From NCBI RefSeq assembly GCF_016865255.1, contig NZ_CP033381.1, forward strand, positions 3,348,001-3,412,000: 64,000 nucleotides of DNA, in the 5' to 3' direction. The notes under the pieces are model-generated. The model had not been told where the DNA came from, did not search any database, and saw only the letters and a program-made list of their open reading frames with translations. The position numbers and the translations under genes were made by a program. Source of the DNA: Methylomonas sp. LW13 (lineage in GTDB: Bacteria; Pseudomonadota; Gammaproteobacteria; Methylococcales; Methylomonadaceae). Below, in pieces: positions 32,304-41,744 of the stretch. Position 1 is the first letter of the stretch, and each line of letters starts with the position of its first letter.

Positions 32304-34454
32304 TCAAAACTTGCCGTAATAGCCTTCTTTCAAAGCATCAAACAAGTTGGCAGCGGTGTGGGTTTCGCCATCGTATTCCACTTCTTCGTTGCCTTTAAAT
32401 TCCACCACATGGCCGTCTTCCAGGGTGAACTGGTAGGTGGTGTTTTCCAGGTCGGATTCCTTGACCAACACGCCCTGAAACACTTCCGGGTTGAAGCGGA
32501 AGGTAGTGCAGCCTTTCAGGCCTTGGTCGTAGGCGTATTCGTAGATGGACTTAAAGTCTTCGTACGGATAATCGGTCGGCACGTTGGCGGTTTTCGAGAT
32601 GGACGAGTCGATCCAGCGTTGCGCAGCAGCTTGAATATCGACATGCTGTTTGGGGCTGATGTCATCGGCAGCGATGAAATAATCCGGCAATTGCTGAGCC
32701 GGATCCTGGCTGTATGGCATGGCTTGCGGGTTGATCAGTTCGCGGTAGGCCAGCAATTCAAAGGAAAACACGTCGATTTTTTCCTTGGACTTTTTGCCTT
32801 CGCGGATTACGTTGCGCGAATAATGATGGGCAAAGCTCGGTTCAATACCGTTGCTGGCGTTGTTGGCCAGCGACAGTGAGATGGTGCCGGTCGGCGCGAT
32901 CGAACTGTGGTGGGTAAAGCGGCAGCCAACTTCCGCCAGTTCCGCGACCAATTCCGGCAGTTCCTGCGCGACTTTTTGCATGTAGCGGCTGTATTTGGCG
33001 TGCAAAACTTTACCGGGCACTTGGTCGCCCAGTTTGTAACCGTCCGCCGTCATTTCCGGGCGTTTGTGCAGCATTTCGCCGGTGACGGTGAATAACTGCT
33101 CCATGATAGGTGCCGGGCCCTTTTCTTTTGCGAGCTCCAGGCCGGCTTTCCAGCCTTCCAAAGCCAACTCTTTGGTGACTTGTTCGGTAAATACCAGAGA
33201 CTCTTCGTTGCCGTATTTCATGCCCAACATAGTAATGGTGGAACCCAAGCCTAAATAGCCCATGCCGTGGCGGCGTTTGCCAATGATTTCTTCGCGCTGT
33301 TTTTCCAAAGGCAGGCCGTTGATCTCGACGACGTTATCCAGCATCCGGGTAAAGATACGAATAGTTTTACGATAAGCTTCCCAATCGAAGCGGGCTTCTT
33401 TGGAGAATGGTTTATCGATGAAGCGGGTCAGGTTGATCGAGCCCAGCAAGCAACTGCCGTAAGGCGGCAGCGGTTGTTCGCCGCAAGGGTTGGTGGCGCG
33501 GATGTGCTCACAAAACCAGTTGTTGTTCATCTCGTTGACTTTGTCGATCAAGATAAATCCCGGTTCGGCGTAATCGTAAGTGGAGGACATGATGATGTCC
33601 CACAAGCGGCGGGCCGGCATGACTTTGGTAATGCGGCAAGCCACCAAGCCGGCCTCGTTGACCACATAGCCTTTTTTATTGGGCAGATCGCGCCAAACGA
33701 TTTTGTCGGTATCGGTTAAATCCAGTTTATCGGCATTGGCTTCGCGTTCGGTAACCGGGAAAGACAGCGGCCATTGGCCGTTGCTTTTAACGGCTTCGAC
33801 GAATTCGCTGGTAATCAGCAGCGACAAATTGAACTGGCGCAAGCGGCCGTCTTCACGCTTGGCGCGGATAAAGTCCACCACGTCCGGATGGGCGACGTCG
33901 AAGGTAGCCATTTGCGCGCCACGGCGGCCGCCGGCCGACGATACGGTGAAACACATCTTGTCGTAAATATCCATGAACGACAACGGGCCGGAGGTATAGG
34001 CGCCGGCGCCTGATACATAAGCGTCTCGCGGCCGTAATGTCGAAAATTCGTAACCGATGCCGCAACCGGCTTTCAGGGTCAGACCGGCTTCGTGAACCTT
34101 GTGCAAAATGTCGTCCATCGAATCTTCAATGATGCCGGATACGGTGCAGTTGATGGTGGAGGTGGCCGGTTTATGATCCAAAGCGCCGGCGTTGGAGGTG
34201 ATGCGACCGGCCGGGATCACGCCTTTCCGCAAGGCCCACAGAAATTCTTTGTAGTGTTTTTCTTGCAGCGCCTTGGTTTTCTCCACACTAGACAGGGCCT
34301 TGGCGACGCGCTTATAGGTGTCATCAATGGTTTCGTCAATCGCTTTGCCATCCTTGGTTTTTAAGCGGTATTTGCTGTCCCAAATATCCAGGGAAGCACT
34401 TTGCAGCGGGATTTCGGTGGCGTCTTGTGTCACAACATGAAGTTTTGCGGTCAT
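32304..34454 (-). CDS. nrdJa: NrdJa, catalytic component of adenosylcobalamin-dependent ribonucleotide reductase
   Basis: Class II reductases make deoxyribonucleotides using adenosylcobalamin to generate the thiyl radical, independent of oxygen. The 716-residue protein contains the active-site loop NPCGEQPLPPYGSCLLGSIN and the substrate-site cysteine region (TINCTVSG). It lacks the C-terminal TSCPD part, supplied by nrdJb. Two NrdR-like boxes lie about 110-160 bp upstream of the start. No cobalamin riboswitch was recognised there. Confidence 0.95.
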   Translation of the reverse strand: MTAKLHVVTQDATEIPLQSASLDIWDSKYRLKTKDGKAIDETIDDTYKRVAKALSSVEKTKALQEKHYKEFLWALRKGVIPAGRITSNAGALDHKPATSTINCTVSGIIEDSMDDILHKVHEAGLTLKAGCGIGYEFSTLRPRDAYVSGAGAYTSGPLSFMDIYDKMCFTVSSAGGRRGAQMATFDVAHPDVVDFIRAKREDGRLRQFNLSLLITSEFVEAVKSNGQWPLSFPVTEREANADKLDLTDTDKIVWRDLPNKKGYVVNEAGLVACRITKVMPARRLWDIIMSSTYDYAEPGFILIDKVNEMNNNWFCEHIRATNPCGEQPLPPYGSCLLGSINLTRFIDKPFSKEARFDWEAYRKTIRIFTRMLDNVVEINGLPLEKQREEIIGKRRHGMGYLGLGSTITMLGMKYGNEESLVFTEQVTKELALEGWKAGLELAKEKGPAPIMEQLFTVTGEMLHKRPEMTADGYKLGDQVPGKVLHAKYSRYMQKVAQELPELVAELAEVGCRFTHHSSIAPTGTISLSLANNASNGIEPSFAHHYSRNVIREGKKSKEKIDVFSFELLAYRELINPQAMPYSQDPAQQLPDYFIAADDISPKQHVDIQAAAQRWIDSSISKTANVPTDYPYEDFKSIYEYAYDQGLKGCTTFRFNPEVFQGVLVKESDLENTTYQFTLEDGHVVEFKGNEEVEYDGETHTAANLFDALKEGYYGKF

Positions 34455-34565
34455 TCGTGGATTCCCTTTTCTAGTTGAATGGTTATAGGCCTATCTTGCC
34501 GCTCCGGCACGGCTAAGATGTTGATGTTTATTGGATTAAAACCGAAAACAATACAGTCCGGCGAT

Positions 34566-34613
34566 ATACTGCATATAGTGTCTATGTTGAAATTCTAGCA
34601 CAACATATTGTGT
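34566..34613 (-). promoter_or_regulatory. Pair of NrdR-box-like operators upstream of nrdJab
   Basis: On the minus strand ACACAATATGTTGTGC (34598-34613) and ACACTATATGCAGTAT (34566-34581) resemble the NrdR consensus ACACWATATATWGTGT. They are separated by 16 bp, placing centres 32 bp apart, about three helical turns, as typical for NrdR. Repression at high dATP would follow from the family. Confidence 0.8.
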
Positions 34614-34619
34614 TGTCAG

Positions 34620-35109
34620 CGGGAAATTTTTACTAAATAGCCGCACTTGCGTGCTTTGTTTTTTAACTCAAGGAGTTAGCGGCGGCATTTAATTTCAATT
34701 TCCTAATTAGATGGCCTAGCCATAAGATTTCGAATTGAGCGGATGGTTTACTCAGGCGCGGGAGGAGTCGAGGTTGCCGTATCAACCGATTATTCCCGGA
34801 ATGCGGACGCGCCTAACAACAGCGGACCGCCACTGCATTTGGTGTTTATCGTGGGGATTGAAAATGGCGTTAATAAGACAGACAGTTCTGGTGTTGCGCT
34901 CGGCCTGGGCCAGTCAAAGGGCTGGAAGTAATGGAGAGTTCGCTAAACCGCAAAGCTAACAATGGCAAGGCAAAACCCAGCTTGCCATTTTGCCGAAAAT
35001 AGGAATCCGTTGCGACGATGGCGTAGCGCTTGCCTTAGGAGTATTGATTGGGACGCTTGAGATTACCGAATAGAATCGTGGGAGATTCTACATTTAACCT
35101 CCGATAGTC
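34620..35109. other. Non-coding stretch between nrdJ promoter and tRNA-Val
   Basis: About 490 bp with only short open frames. The one at 34743-34931 (62 codons) has a protein-like composition but no ribosome binding site or recognisable family. I see no RNA gene or strong terminator. Confidence 0.4.
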
Positions 35110-35185
35110 TGGTGGGTGCTGAGGGGTTCGAACCCCCGACCCTCGCCTTGTAAGGGCGATGCTCTCCCAGCTGAGCTAAGCACCC
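35110..35185 (-). tRNA. tRNA-Val(TAC)
   Basis: The 76-nt cloverleaf reads GGGTGCT...AGCACCC with encoded CCA, D-stem TAGCTCAGCTGGGAGA, anticodon loop CTTACAA (TAC) within CGCCC/GGGCG, and T-arm GGGTTCGAACCC. All stems pair. Confidence 0.97.
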
Positions 35186-35662
35186 GACTAAAGGACGCGC
35201 ATTCTATCCAAAACTGGAGCTGCTGCAAAATGTTTTGTTAACTTTGCGATGCAAATACTCGTGCCACACGTGCAGTTGCCAAGAGTTTGCATTCTCCGGA
35301 CAGCCATTAGAAAAACAGCCGGTACACGCAAACCATTTCTAGAAAAAAATTACACTGATAAACTCACCCCCTCAAAACCGGCCCCTACACACAAACCGCA
35401 AACACTGTGTGCGTCAGCTTATTTTCCGGATGTATTGAAAAATCCCGGTTTTAAGTTACCTTTATGTAGGCTTATGACTACGTAAAATGAAAGCCTGGAG
35501 GCTCATAGTGTTTCAAGCACAATTATCCAAGTTACCTTAAGACACGTTCTACTAAGCGCTAAACCCGGCGCATTGATACGGAACAATCGAAAGCAGTGAC
35601 TGGGTTAACAATCCCGGCGCGAGCAGTACTTAAACCGTTATACGTTTATCGACAAAAATCTG
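35186..35662. other. Intergenic region before the diguanylate cyclase
   Basis: About 480 bp. Reading frames here (the longest at 35249-35485) are weak and lack ribosome sites. It probably carries the tRNA-Val promoter and that of the diguanylate cyclase, but no clear motif was found. Confidence 0.4.
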
Positions 35663-36700
35663 ATGAGTAAAGGCACCACTTACATACCGATTTACGATTT
35701 CTCGCCGAGCGTTAACGCCGGCCATCTAAAACAAATCCTGCCATTATTGATGCGTCATAACGTTGCTGCCAATCCCATCAACTACGCTATTTGGTACGAC
35801 TATGTGGCCGGCGGAAACCCGAGCTTAAACAAAGCAGTCGACTCGTTGCTCGCCGAAAACAAGGCCTTCGATTACGACAACAGCGTCGAGCTTTACAAAT
35901 CACACATTTGTAATGCGTCTTTGGAATCTTTCGAGCAAATCAACCGGCAACTGCACAAAGTCATCGAGCAAGCCACTAGCGCGATCAACGAAACTTACAA
36001 CAAGGCCGAAGAGACCAACGACAGCTTTCAGAAAAAATCAGTCATCTTGGAAACTTTCTCCGCTTCAGACGGCTTGAAAACCATCTTGGAAGAAATCATT
36101 CAGGAAACCAAAGCGCTGGCGATGACCAGTCAGGCCATGCAAACCAAGCTGACCGAAGCCAACCAAGAAATGGAGCAATTGCGCACCGAGCTGGCTCAAG
36201 CCAGACAAATCGCTACCACCGACGGTTTAACCGGCTTGTTGAATCGGCGCGCGTTCGACATGACCTTGGCAGAAATCATCGAACAATCCGCACCCGATAC
36301 CGCGTGCCTGTCGATGCTGGACATAGACCATTTCAAACGCATTAACGACACTTACGGCCACACTATCGGCGACAATGTCATTAAATATGTAGCGAATTTA
36401 ATGAAGAAACACGCCGAGGAACATCATCACGTTGCGCGTTACGGCGGTGAGGAACTGGCGATTATCATGCCCAACACCAGCCACGAAAAGGCGGTAGAAA
36501 TCTCCGAAAATATTCGCACCGCGATGGCAGCCAGCCGCTTGCAACGCAAAAACGACAACCAGTCGCTGGGCAAAATCACCTTGTCGATAGGCGTTGCCAG
36601 ATTGCAATCCGGCGATAATCCGGAAAGCTTTATCGTCCGCGCAGATAACGCCTTGTATAAAGCCAAGCAAAGCGGCCGCAATCGGGTAATCCATTCATAA
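35663..36700 (+). CDS. Diguanylate cyclase (GGDEF)
   Basis: The 345-residue protein has a helical N-terminal half (about 1-175) with coiled coil but no membrane segment or known sensor, and a C-terminal GGDEF domain. The active-site motif is RYGGEEL near residue 260, and DIDHFKRINDTYGH is intact, so it should make cyclic di-GMP. The RxxD inhibitory site expected just before RYGGEE is absent (HAEEHHHVA instead). What signal it senses is not visible. Confidence 0.93.
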   Translation: MSKGTTYIPIYDFSPSVNAGHLKQILPLLMRHNVAANPINYAIWYDYVAGGNPSLNKAVDSLLAENKAFDYDNSVELYKSHICNASLESFEQINRQLHKVIEQATSAINETYNKAEETNDSFQKKSVILETFSASDGLKTILEEIIQETKALAMTSQAMQTKLTEANQEMEQLRTELAQARQIATTDGLTGLLNRRAFDMTLAEIIEQSAPDTACLSMLDIDHFKRINDTYGHTIGDNVIKYVANLMKKHAEEHHHVARYGGEELAIIMPNTSHEKAVEISENIRTAMAASRLQRKNDNQSLGKITLSIGVARLQSGDNPESFIVRADNALYKAKQSGRNRVIHS

Positions 36701-36713
36701 ACCGCAGAAAAAA

Positions 36714-37943
36714 CTAGCGATCCGTCAAGCGCTGTACCACTATGCAACCCACCATATCGCCCTCGACGTTGACCATGGTCCGCACCGTATCCAGTATGCG
36801 GTCTATGGGTAACAGTATCGTAATGGCTTCGGTCGGGAGACCAACCGATTGCAACACCATCATCATGGTCACCATGCCGGCGCTGGGGATGCCCGGCGCG
36901 CCCATGGCGGCGATCATCGTGGTAAAACACACGATCAATTGTTGCGCCAAATCCAGCTCTATGCCGGCTAAATTCGCGACAAATAACGCAGCGGCAGCTT
37001 CGTAGAGCGCGGTGCCGTCCATATTGACCGTGGCACCCAGCGGCACCACGAAACCGGCAATACCGGGTTTGACGTGCAAATGCTGTTCAACGCAACGCAA
37101 GGTGACGGGCAATGTGGCAGAGCTGGAACTGGTGGCAAATGCGGTGATTAAGGCTTCCCTGGCGCCCAGGAAAAACTTCAGCGGCGAAACCTTGGCAACT
37201 ATACCTAACAACAAAGGCAACACGACCAAGCCATGCAGCATGGTGGTGCCAATGACCACCGCGACAAATTCCGCCAAACTGCTTAACAAGGCCATATTTT
37301 GCGTCGCCAGCAACTGCGCCAGCAAAGCCATGATGCCGAACGGGGCCAGCCGCATAATCCAGCCGACCAAGCGCAGCATTAACTCCAAGCCTTCCTGCAA
37401 TAGCAGCAAGATATTGCGGTAACGATCCCCTCCCACTACCAAAGCAATCCCCAACAACAGTGCAAACATCACGATGGGCAGGATATTGGCCTGCGCTAGT
37501 GCGGCAAACGGGTTAACGAATAAGCCATGCAGGAAGCTGGCTACAAATTGCGCAAAGCTCATTTGCTTGGCGGCGAAGTTGGGAACAGCGTTATTGAATA
37601 AGTCTAGATTCAAACCTTTTCCGGGCTCGAATATATTTGCCGCCGCCACGCCCAGCAGGATAGCCAGAGCCATAGAAACCATAAAAAAAACCAAGGTAGA
37701 CAGCCAGACTTGATGCAATTGGCCGTGCATGCGCAAATTTGCCACCCCAACCGCAATGGAGGTAAACACCAAAGGCACCAACACCATTTTCAACAAATCC
37801 ATGAATAAAGTACTCAATAGACCGCAAACGTAAATACCTTGTTTGCTGAGCGCGGCGTCCGGTCCCAACTTGGCGAATCCCATGCCCAACGCTACGCCGA
37901 ATACGGCACCCAGAAAAATTTGTGTGTTTAATGCGACTTTCAA
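36714..37943 (-). CDS. Dicarboxylate/amino acid:cation symporter (DAACS family)
   Basis: This 409-residue membrane protein has the family's marks: the serine-rich ATSSSSATLP re-entrant loop, GATVNMDGTALYE and DRILDTVRTMVNVEGD. Such GltP/DctA-like carriers import glutamate, aspartate or C4-dicarboxylates with sodium or protons. Substrate cannot be told from sequence by eye. It is convergent with the diguanylate cyclase (13 nt apart). Confidence 0.93.
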   Translation of the reverse strand: MKVALNTQIFLGAVFGVALGMGFAKLGPDAALSKQGIYVCGLLSTLFMDLLKMVLVPLVFTSIAVGVANLRMHGQLHQVWLSTLVFFMVSMALAILLGVAAANIFEPGKGLNLDLFNNAVPNFAAKQMSFAQFVASFLHGLFVNPFAALAQANILPIVMFALLLGIALVVGGDRYRNILLLLQEGLELMLRLVGWIMRLAPFGIMALLAQLLATQNMALLSSLAEFVAVVIGTTMLHGLVVLPLLLGIVAKVSPLKFFLGAREALITAFATSSSSATLPVTLRCVEQHLHVKPGIAGFVVPLGATVNMDGTALYEAAAALFVANLAGIELDLAQQLIVCFTTMIAAMGAPGIPSAGMVTMMMVLQSVGLPTEAITILLPIDRILDTVRTMVNVEGDMVGCIVVQRLTDR

Positions 37944-38108
37944 TCCGGCCTCCTGAAAATACGCTGATCGTAAAACCCCAAAGCTTAGAGATTTATCATA
38001 ACAAGCCCAGCCCCCATCATCTAAAAGCGCTGTCAGTGCGCGGATACGTTCCGCCGAGAGCGGCTAAGATTGGCTTTTGGCTTGTCTATTTCGGTAAAAT
38101 CCGCCGTT

Positions 38109-38603
38109 ATGACGACAATCACCGACCCACTAGAAACCTGTTTATGCGGCTCCGGCCTCGATTATGCCGATTGCTGCGGCCGCTATCACAGCGGAGAACA
38201 CAATCCACCGACTGCGGAAGCCTTGATGCGCTCGCGTTTTAGTGCCTATGCCCGGCGCGATGTGGACTATTTATTGAATACTTGGGATACCAGCAAACGG
38301 CCGGCAGCCATCGACTTTTCCAAGGAAACCGCGCAATGGCAAAAACTGGCGATAGCCAGCACTAAAAAAGGCAGCGCCCACGACAGCAAGGGCATTGTCG
38401 AGTTTAAGGCTTTTTACCGACAAGACGGCGAAGACTATTTCATGCACGAAATCAGTCGCTTCGTTAAATCCAATTCCCGTTGGCTTTATCTGGACGGCGT
38501 CATCAAAGCCGCAGGCAAAGTTGCGGCAAGTACGGATACCGGCAAAAACGCGCCTTGTCCGTGCGGCAGCGGCAAGAAATTTAAACGTTGCTGCGGCCGC
38601 TGA
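38109..38603 (+). CDS. YchJ-like protein with two SEC-C motifs
   Basis: The ATG at 38109 gives 164 residues, beginning with a SEC-C-type motif (CLCGSGLDYADCCGRYHSG) and ending with another ([15 protein letters not shown]); between them is the YchJ/UPF0225 domain with SRFSAYARRDVDYLLNTW. SEC-C motifs bind zinc. Function is unknown. The frame extension to 38070 has no support. Confidence 0.9.
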   Translation: MTTITDPLETCLCGSGLDYADCCGRYHSGEHNPPTAEALMRSRFSAYARRDVDYLLNTWDTSKRPAAIDFSKETAQWQKLAIASTKKGSAHDSKGIVEFKAFYRQDGEDYFMHEISRFVKSNSRWLYLDGVIKAAGKVAASTDTGKNAPCPCGSGKKFKRCCGR

Positions 38604-38630
38604 AAACCGGCCCGCTAAACCGTCATCAAG

Positions 38631-39098
38631 TCAGCGCGCCGCATCCACAAAATTCAATTGCTTCCAGGCTTCATAAAGCACTATCGCCACGGTATTGGAG
38701 AGATTAAGACTGCGGCTTTCCTTACGCATCGGCAAATACAGTTGCAGCGCGGTCGAATGTTGACTGAGAAATCCGGCCGGTAAGCCACGGGTTTCCGGAC
38801 CGAATAACAAGGCATCTCCCGCTTTGTATCGCACCTCACTGTAACCGGTGTGGCCTTTGGTGGTTAAAGCAAATAAACGTTGGGGCTTGGCTTTTTCGAC
38901 GTAATCGTGCAGGGAACCGTACTGGCGGATGTTCACCCATTCATGATAATCCAGCCCGGCGCGACGCAGACGTTTGTCGTCCAGATCAAAGCCCAAGGGC
39001 TGGATTAAATGCAGATGCGCACCGGTATTAGCGCATAAACGGATGATATTGCCGGTATTGGCCGGTATTTCCGGCTCGAACAAGACAATATCCAGCAT
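38631..39098 (-). CDS. trmL: tRNA (cytidine(34)-2'-O)-methyltransferase TrmL
   Basis: This 155-residue SPOUT enzyme methylates the wobble ribose of tRNA-Leu isoacceptors. It begins LDIVLFEPEIPANTGNIIRL and has the knot motifs FGPETRGLP and LPMRKESRSLNLSN that bind SAM. Length and motifs are standard. It starts 4 nt after the glgP stop, so the two are cotranscribed. Confidence 0.95.
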   Translation of the reverse strand: MLDIVLFEPEIPANTGNIIRLCANTGAHLHLIQPLGFDLDDKRLRRAGLDYHEWVNIRQYGSLHDYVEKAKPQRLFALTTKGHTGYSEVRYKAGDALLFGPETRGLPAGFLSQHSTALQLYLPMRKESRSLNLSNTVAIVLYEAWKQLNFVDAAR

Positions 39099-39102
39099 TG
39101 TT

Positions 39103-41607
39103 TCAGTATTTTTCCACGTCCACCGGCGACAGCTTCCAAATCTCGCGGTTGTATTCGCTAATCGTTCTATCGGTGGAAAACTTACCGCTGGCCGCGGTGT
39201 TGAGAATACTCATTTTGGTCCAGCGCTCTTGATCACGCCAAGTTTGCTCGACGCGCTTCTGTGCTTCCAGATAGCTGCGGAAATCGGCGATAGTCATCCA
39301 AGGATCGTGCGGACTTTTAATCGAAGCAATGATGTCGTCGAAAATCCCCGGCTCAAACTGATTGAAATGCCCGCATTCCAGCAAGCGCATCGCGCCTTGT
39401 AAATCGCTGTCCTGATTGATGAACCATTGTGGATCGTAATGCGGCCGCATCGCCTCCACTTCGGTTTCGGTCAAGCCGAACAGGAAGAAATTGTCGGCAC
39501 CGACCTCTTCACGAATTTCGATGTTGGCACCGTCCAAGGTACCGATGGTCAGCGCGCCGTTCATCATAAATTTCATATTCCCGGTACCGGACGCTTCCTT
39601 GCCGGCAGTCGAAATTTGTTCCGACAAATCCGCGCCCGGACAGATTTTTTCCATCGCCGATACGCAGTAATTGGGCATAAACACCAATCTCAGCTTGTTG
39701 CCTACTTCCGGATCTTCATTAATGACATTGCCGACATTGTTTATCAGCTTGATGATTTTTTTCGCCATGACATAGCCAGGGGCCGCCTTGCCGCCGATCA
39801 AGACGCAACGATCCACCCAGTTTTGCGTATCGCCACGTTTAATCCGATCATAGAGATGAATCACATGCAGCACATTCAAAATTTGCCGCTTGTATTCGTG
39901 GATACGTTTAACCTGCACATCAAACAAAGCATCGACATTGATTTCAATGTCATGTTCTTCTTTTTTGTAGTCAACCAAACGTTGTTTACTGGCCCGATTC
40001 AAGTCGTACCATTTTTGCCTGAACGCCGCGTCCTCGGCATAAGGCGCTAATTTGGACAGCTGAGACAGGTCGGTAATCCAGCCGTCACCAATAGTTGCGG
40101 TGATAAACTCAGCCAATTCCGGATTACAGCCGGCCAGCCAGCGTCTAGGGGTCACACCGTTAGTTTTGTTATTAAATTTTTGCGGCCAGAGCTCATAAAA
40201 ATCTTTAAACAAGCCTTCCTGCAACAGCTTGGAATGCAGCTCGGCGACACCGTTGACAGAAAAACTGCCGACGATAGCCAAAAATGCCATCCGCACCTGT
40301 TTTTGATAACCCTCTTCGATGATGGACATCCGCGCCATGCGGGGATTGTCGCCAGGCCAACGCGCCGACACTTCAGCCATGAAGTGTGCGTTGATTTCAA
40401 AAATAATTTCCATCAAGCGCGGCAGCAAATGCTGCATCAGATTAACCGACCATTTTTCCAAGGCCTCGGGCAACAAGGTATGATTGGTGTAGGCCATCGT
40501 TTGCCGCGTGATGTTCCAGGCTTCTTTCCAAGGTAAACCGTGAATATCCATCAACAAGCGCATCAGCTCGGCCACCGCGATGCTGGGATGGGTGTCGTTG
40601 AGCTGAAAGCAGTTTTTCTCGGCAAATTTACTGAAATTATTACCGTGGCGCCCCACCCAGTTGGCGATGACGTCCTGCAAACTCGCGGAGGCCAACAGAT
40701 ATTGCTGTTGCAGGCGCAAGGCTTTGCCGTTTTCGTTGGCATCGTTGGGATACAACACCATCGTAATGTTTTCAGCGGTGTTTTTCTCGGCCACGGCTTC
40801 GGCGTAATCACCGGCATTGAATTCCTGCAAATTGAATTCTTCCGTGGCGATGGCTTTCCACAAGCGCAGAGTATTGACCGTACCGTTTTTATAGCCAGGC
40901 ACCGGCGTGTCGTAAGGCATGGCAATCACATCATGGGTATCCAACCAACTGGTGCGCTTGTTGCCTTTTTCATCGATGTGGGTTTGGGTGTGGCCGCCGA
41001 ATTTGATGCGGTGCATGTATTCCGGACGTTCTATTTCCCAGACATTGCCCATCCGCAACCAATGATCGGGTTTCTCGACCTGCTCACCATTGACGATTTG
41101 TTGCGAAAACATGCCGTATTCATAACGCAAACCGTAGCCCGTGACCGGTAGTTGCAAGGTGGCACAACTATCGATGAAACATGCCGCCAAGCGTCCCAAG
41201 CCGCCATTACCCAAACCTGCGTCCGGCTCGCTCTCGATGAGTTCCTCGGCTTCCAAACCCAAATCATACAAGGCTTGCGTGACAATATCGTCAACCCCGA
41301 GATTCAACATGGCGTTGCTCAAAGAACGCCCCATCAAAAATTCCATAGACAGATAGAAGGCTTTTTTACAATCGGAGTCGCGATAGACGTTGTAGGTTTT
41401 CTTCCAGCGTTCGACCAAACGGTCGCTGATCGCCAAAGACAAGGCTTCGTAGGCGTAATGCGGAGAACGGCAATTTTCATCGCGCCCGAGCCGATGACTG
41501 TAGTAGTGTTTGAAGTCGGCGATGAAATGCTTTTTTTCCATGCCCAACTTGGGGAGCTTGGTAATATCGGCGGCGGGATTACTCTTATTAAAGACTCTAT
41601 GCGGCAT
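39103..41607 (-). CDS. glgP: Glycogen phosphorylase
   Basis: This 834-residue enzyme releases glucose-1-phosphate from glycogen using pyridoxal phosphate. The PLP region EASGTGNMKFMMNGALTIG and the N-terminal NGGLGRLAACF are intact, and the length is usual. It would serve mobilisation of storage glycogen, common in methanotrophs. trmL follows closely downstream. Confidence 0.97.
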   Translation of the reverse strand: MPHRVFNKSNPAADITKLPKLGMEKKHFIADFKHYYSHRLGRDENCRSPHYAYEALSLAISDRLVERWKKTYNVYRDSDCKKAFYLSMEFLMGRSLSNAMLNLGVDDIVTQALYDLGLEAEELIESEPDAGLGNGGLGRLAACFIDSCATLQLPVTGYGLRYEYGMFSQQIVNGEQVEKPDHWLRMGNVWEIERPEYMHRIKFGGHTQTHIDEKGNKRTSWLDTHDVIAMPYDTPVPGYKNGTVNTLRLWKAIATEEFNLQEFNAGDYAEAVAEKNTAENITMVLYPNDANENGKALRLQQQYLLASASLQDVIANWVGRHGNNFSKFAEKNCFQLNDTHPSIAVAELMRLLMDIHGLPWKEAWNITRQTMAYTNHTLLPEALEKWSVNLMQHLLPRLMEIIFEINAHFMAEVSARWPGDNPRMARMSIIEEGYQKQVRMAFLAIVGSFSVNGVAELHSKLLQEGLFKDFYELWPQKFNNKTNGVTPRRWLAGCNPELAEFITATIGDGWITDLSQLSKLAPYAEDAAFRQKWYDLNRASKQRLVDYKKEEHDIEINVDALFDVQVKRIHEYKRQILNVLHVIHLYDRIKRGDTQNWVDRCVLIGGKAAPGYVMAKKIIKLINNVGNVINEDPEVGNKLRLVFMPNYCVSAMEKICPGADLSEQISTAGKEASGTGNMKFMMNGALTIGTLDGANIEIREEVGADNFFLFGLTETEVEAMRPHYDPQWFINQDSDLQGAMRLLECGHFNQFEPGIFDDIIASIKSPHDPWMTIADFRSYLEAQKRVEQTWRDQERWTKMSILNTAASGKFSTDRTISEYNREIWKLSPVDVEKY

Positions 41608-41744
41608 AGTACTTACCCTTGAGGACAGTGAAAATTAAAGGCCGTGGGCCGCTGATTTTGCAAGGCTGAAAGCGATGCCAAAGGCCCTCTAAATCAAATT
41701 GTCGGGCAGCCGCGACGCCCGGTTTGGGGCGCCGCGGTTAAACA

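Noticed and set aside
34455-34735. Cobalamin riboswitch upstream of nrdJa
   Set aside because: No B12-box-like sequence was seen; NrdR boxes explain regulation better.
34743-34931. 62-codon plus-strand frame before tRNA-Val
   Set aside because: Protein-like composition but no ribosome binding site, no family and no neighbours to support it.
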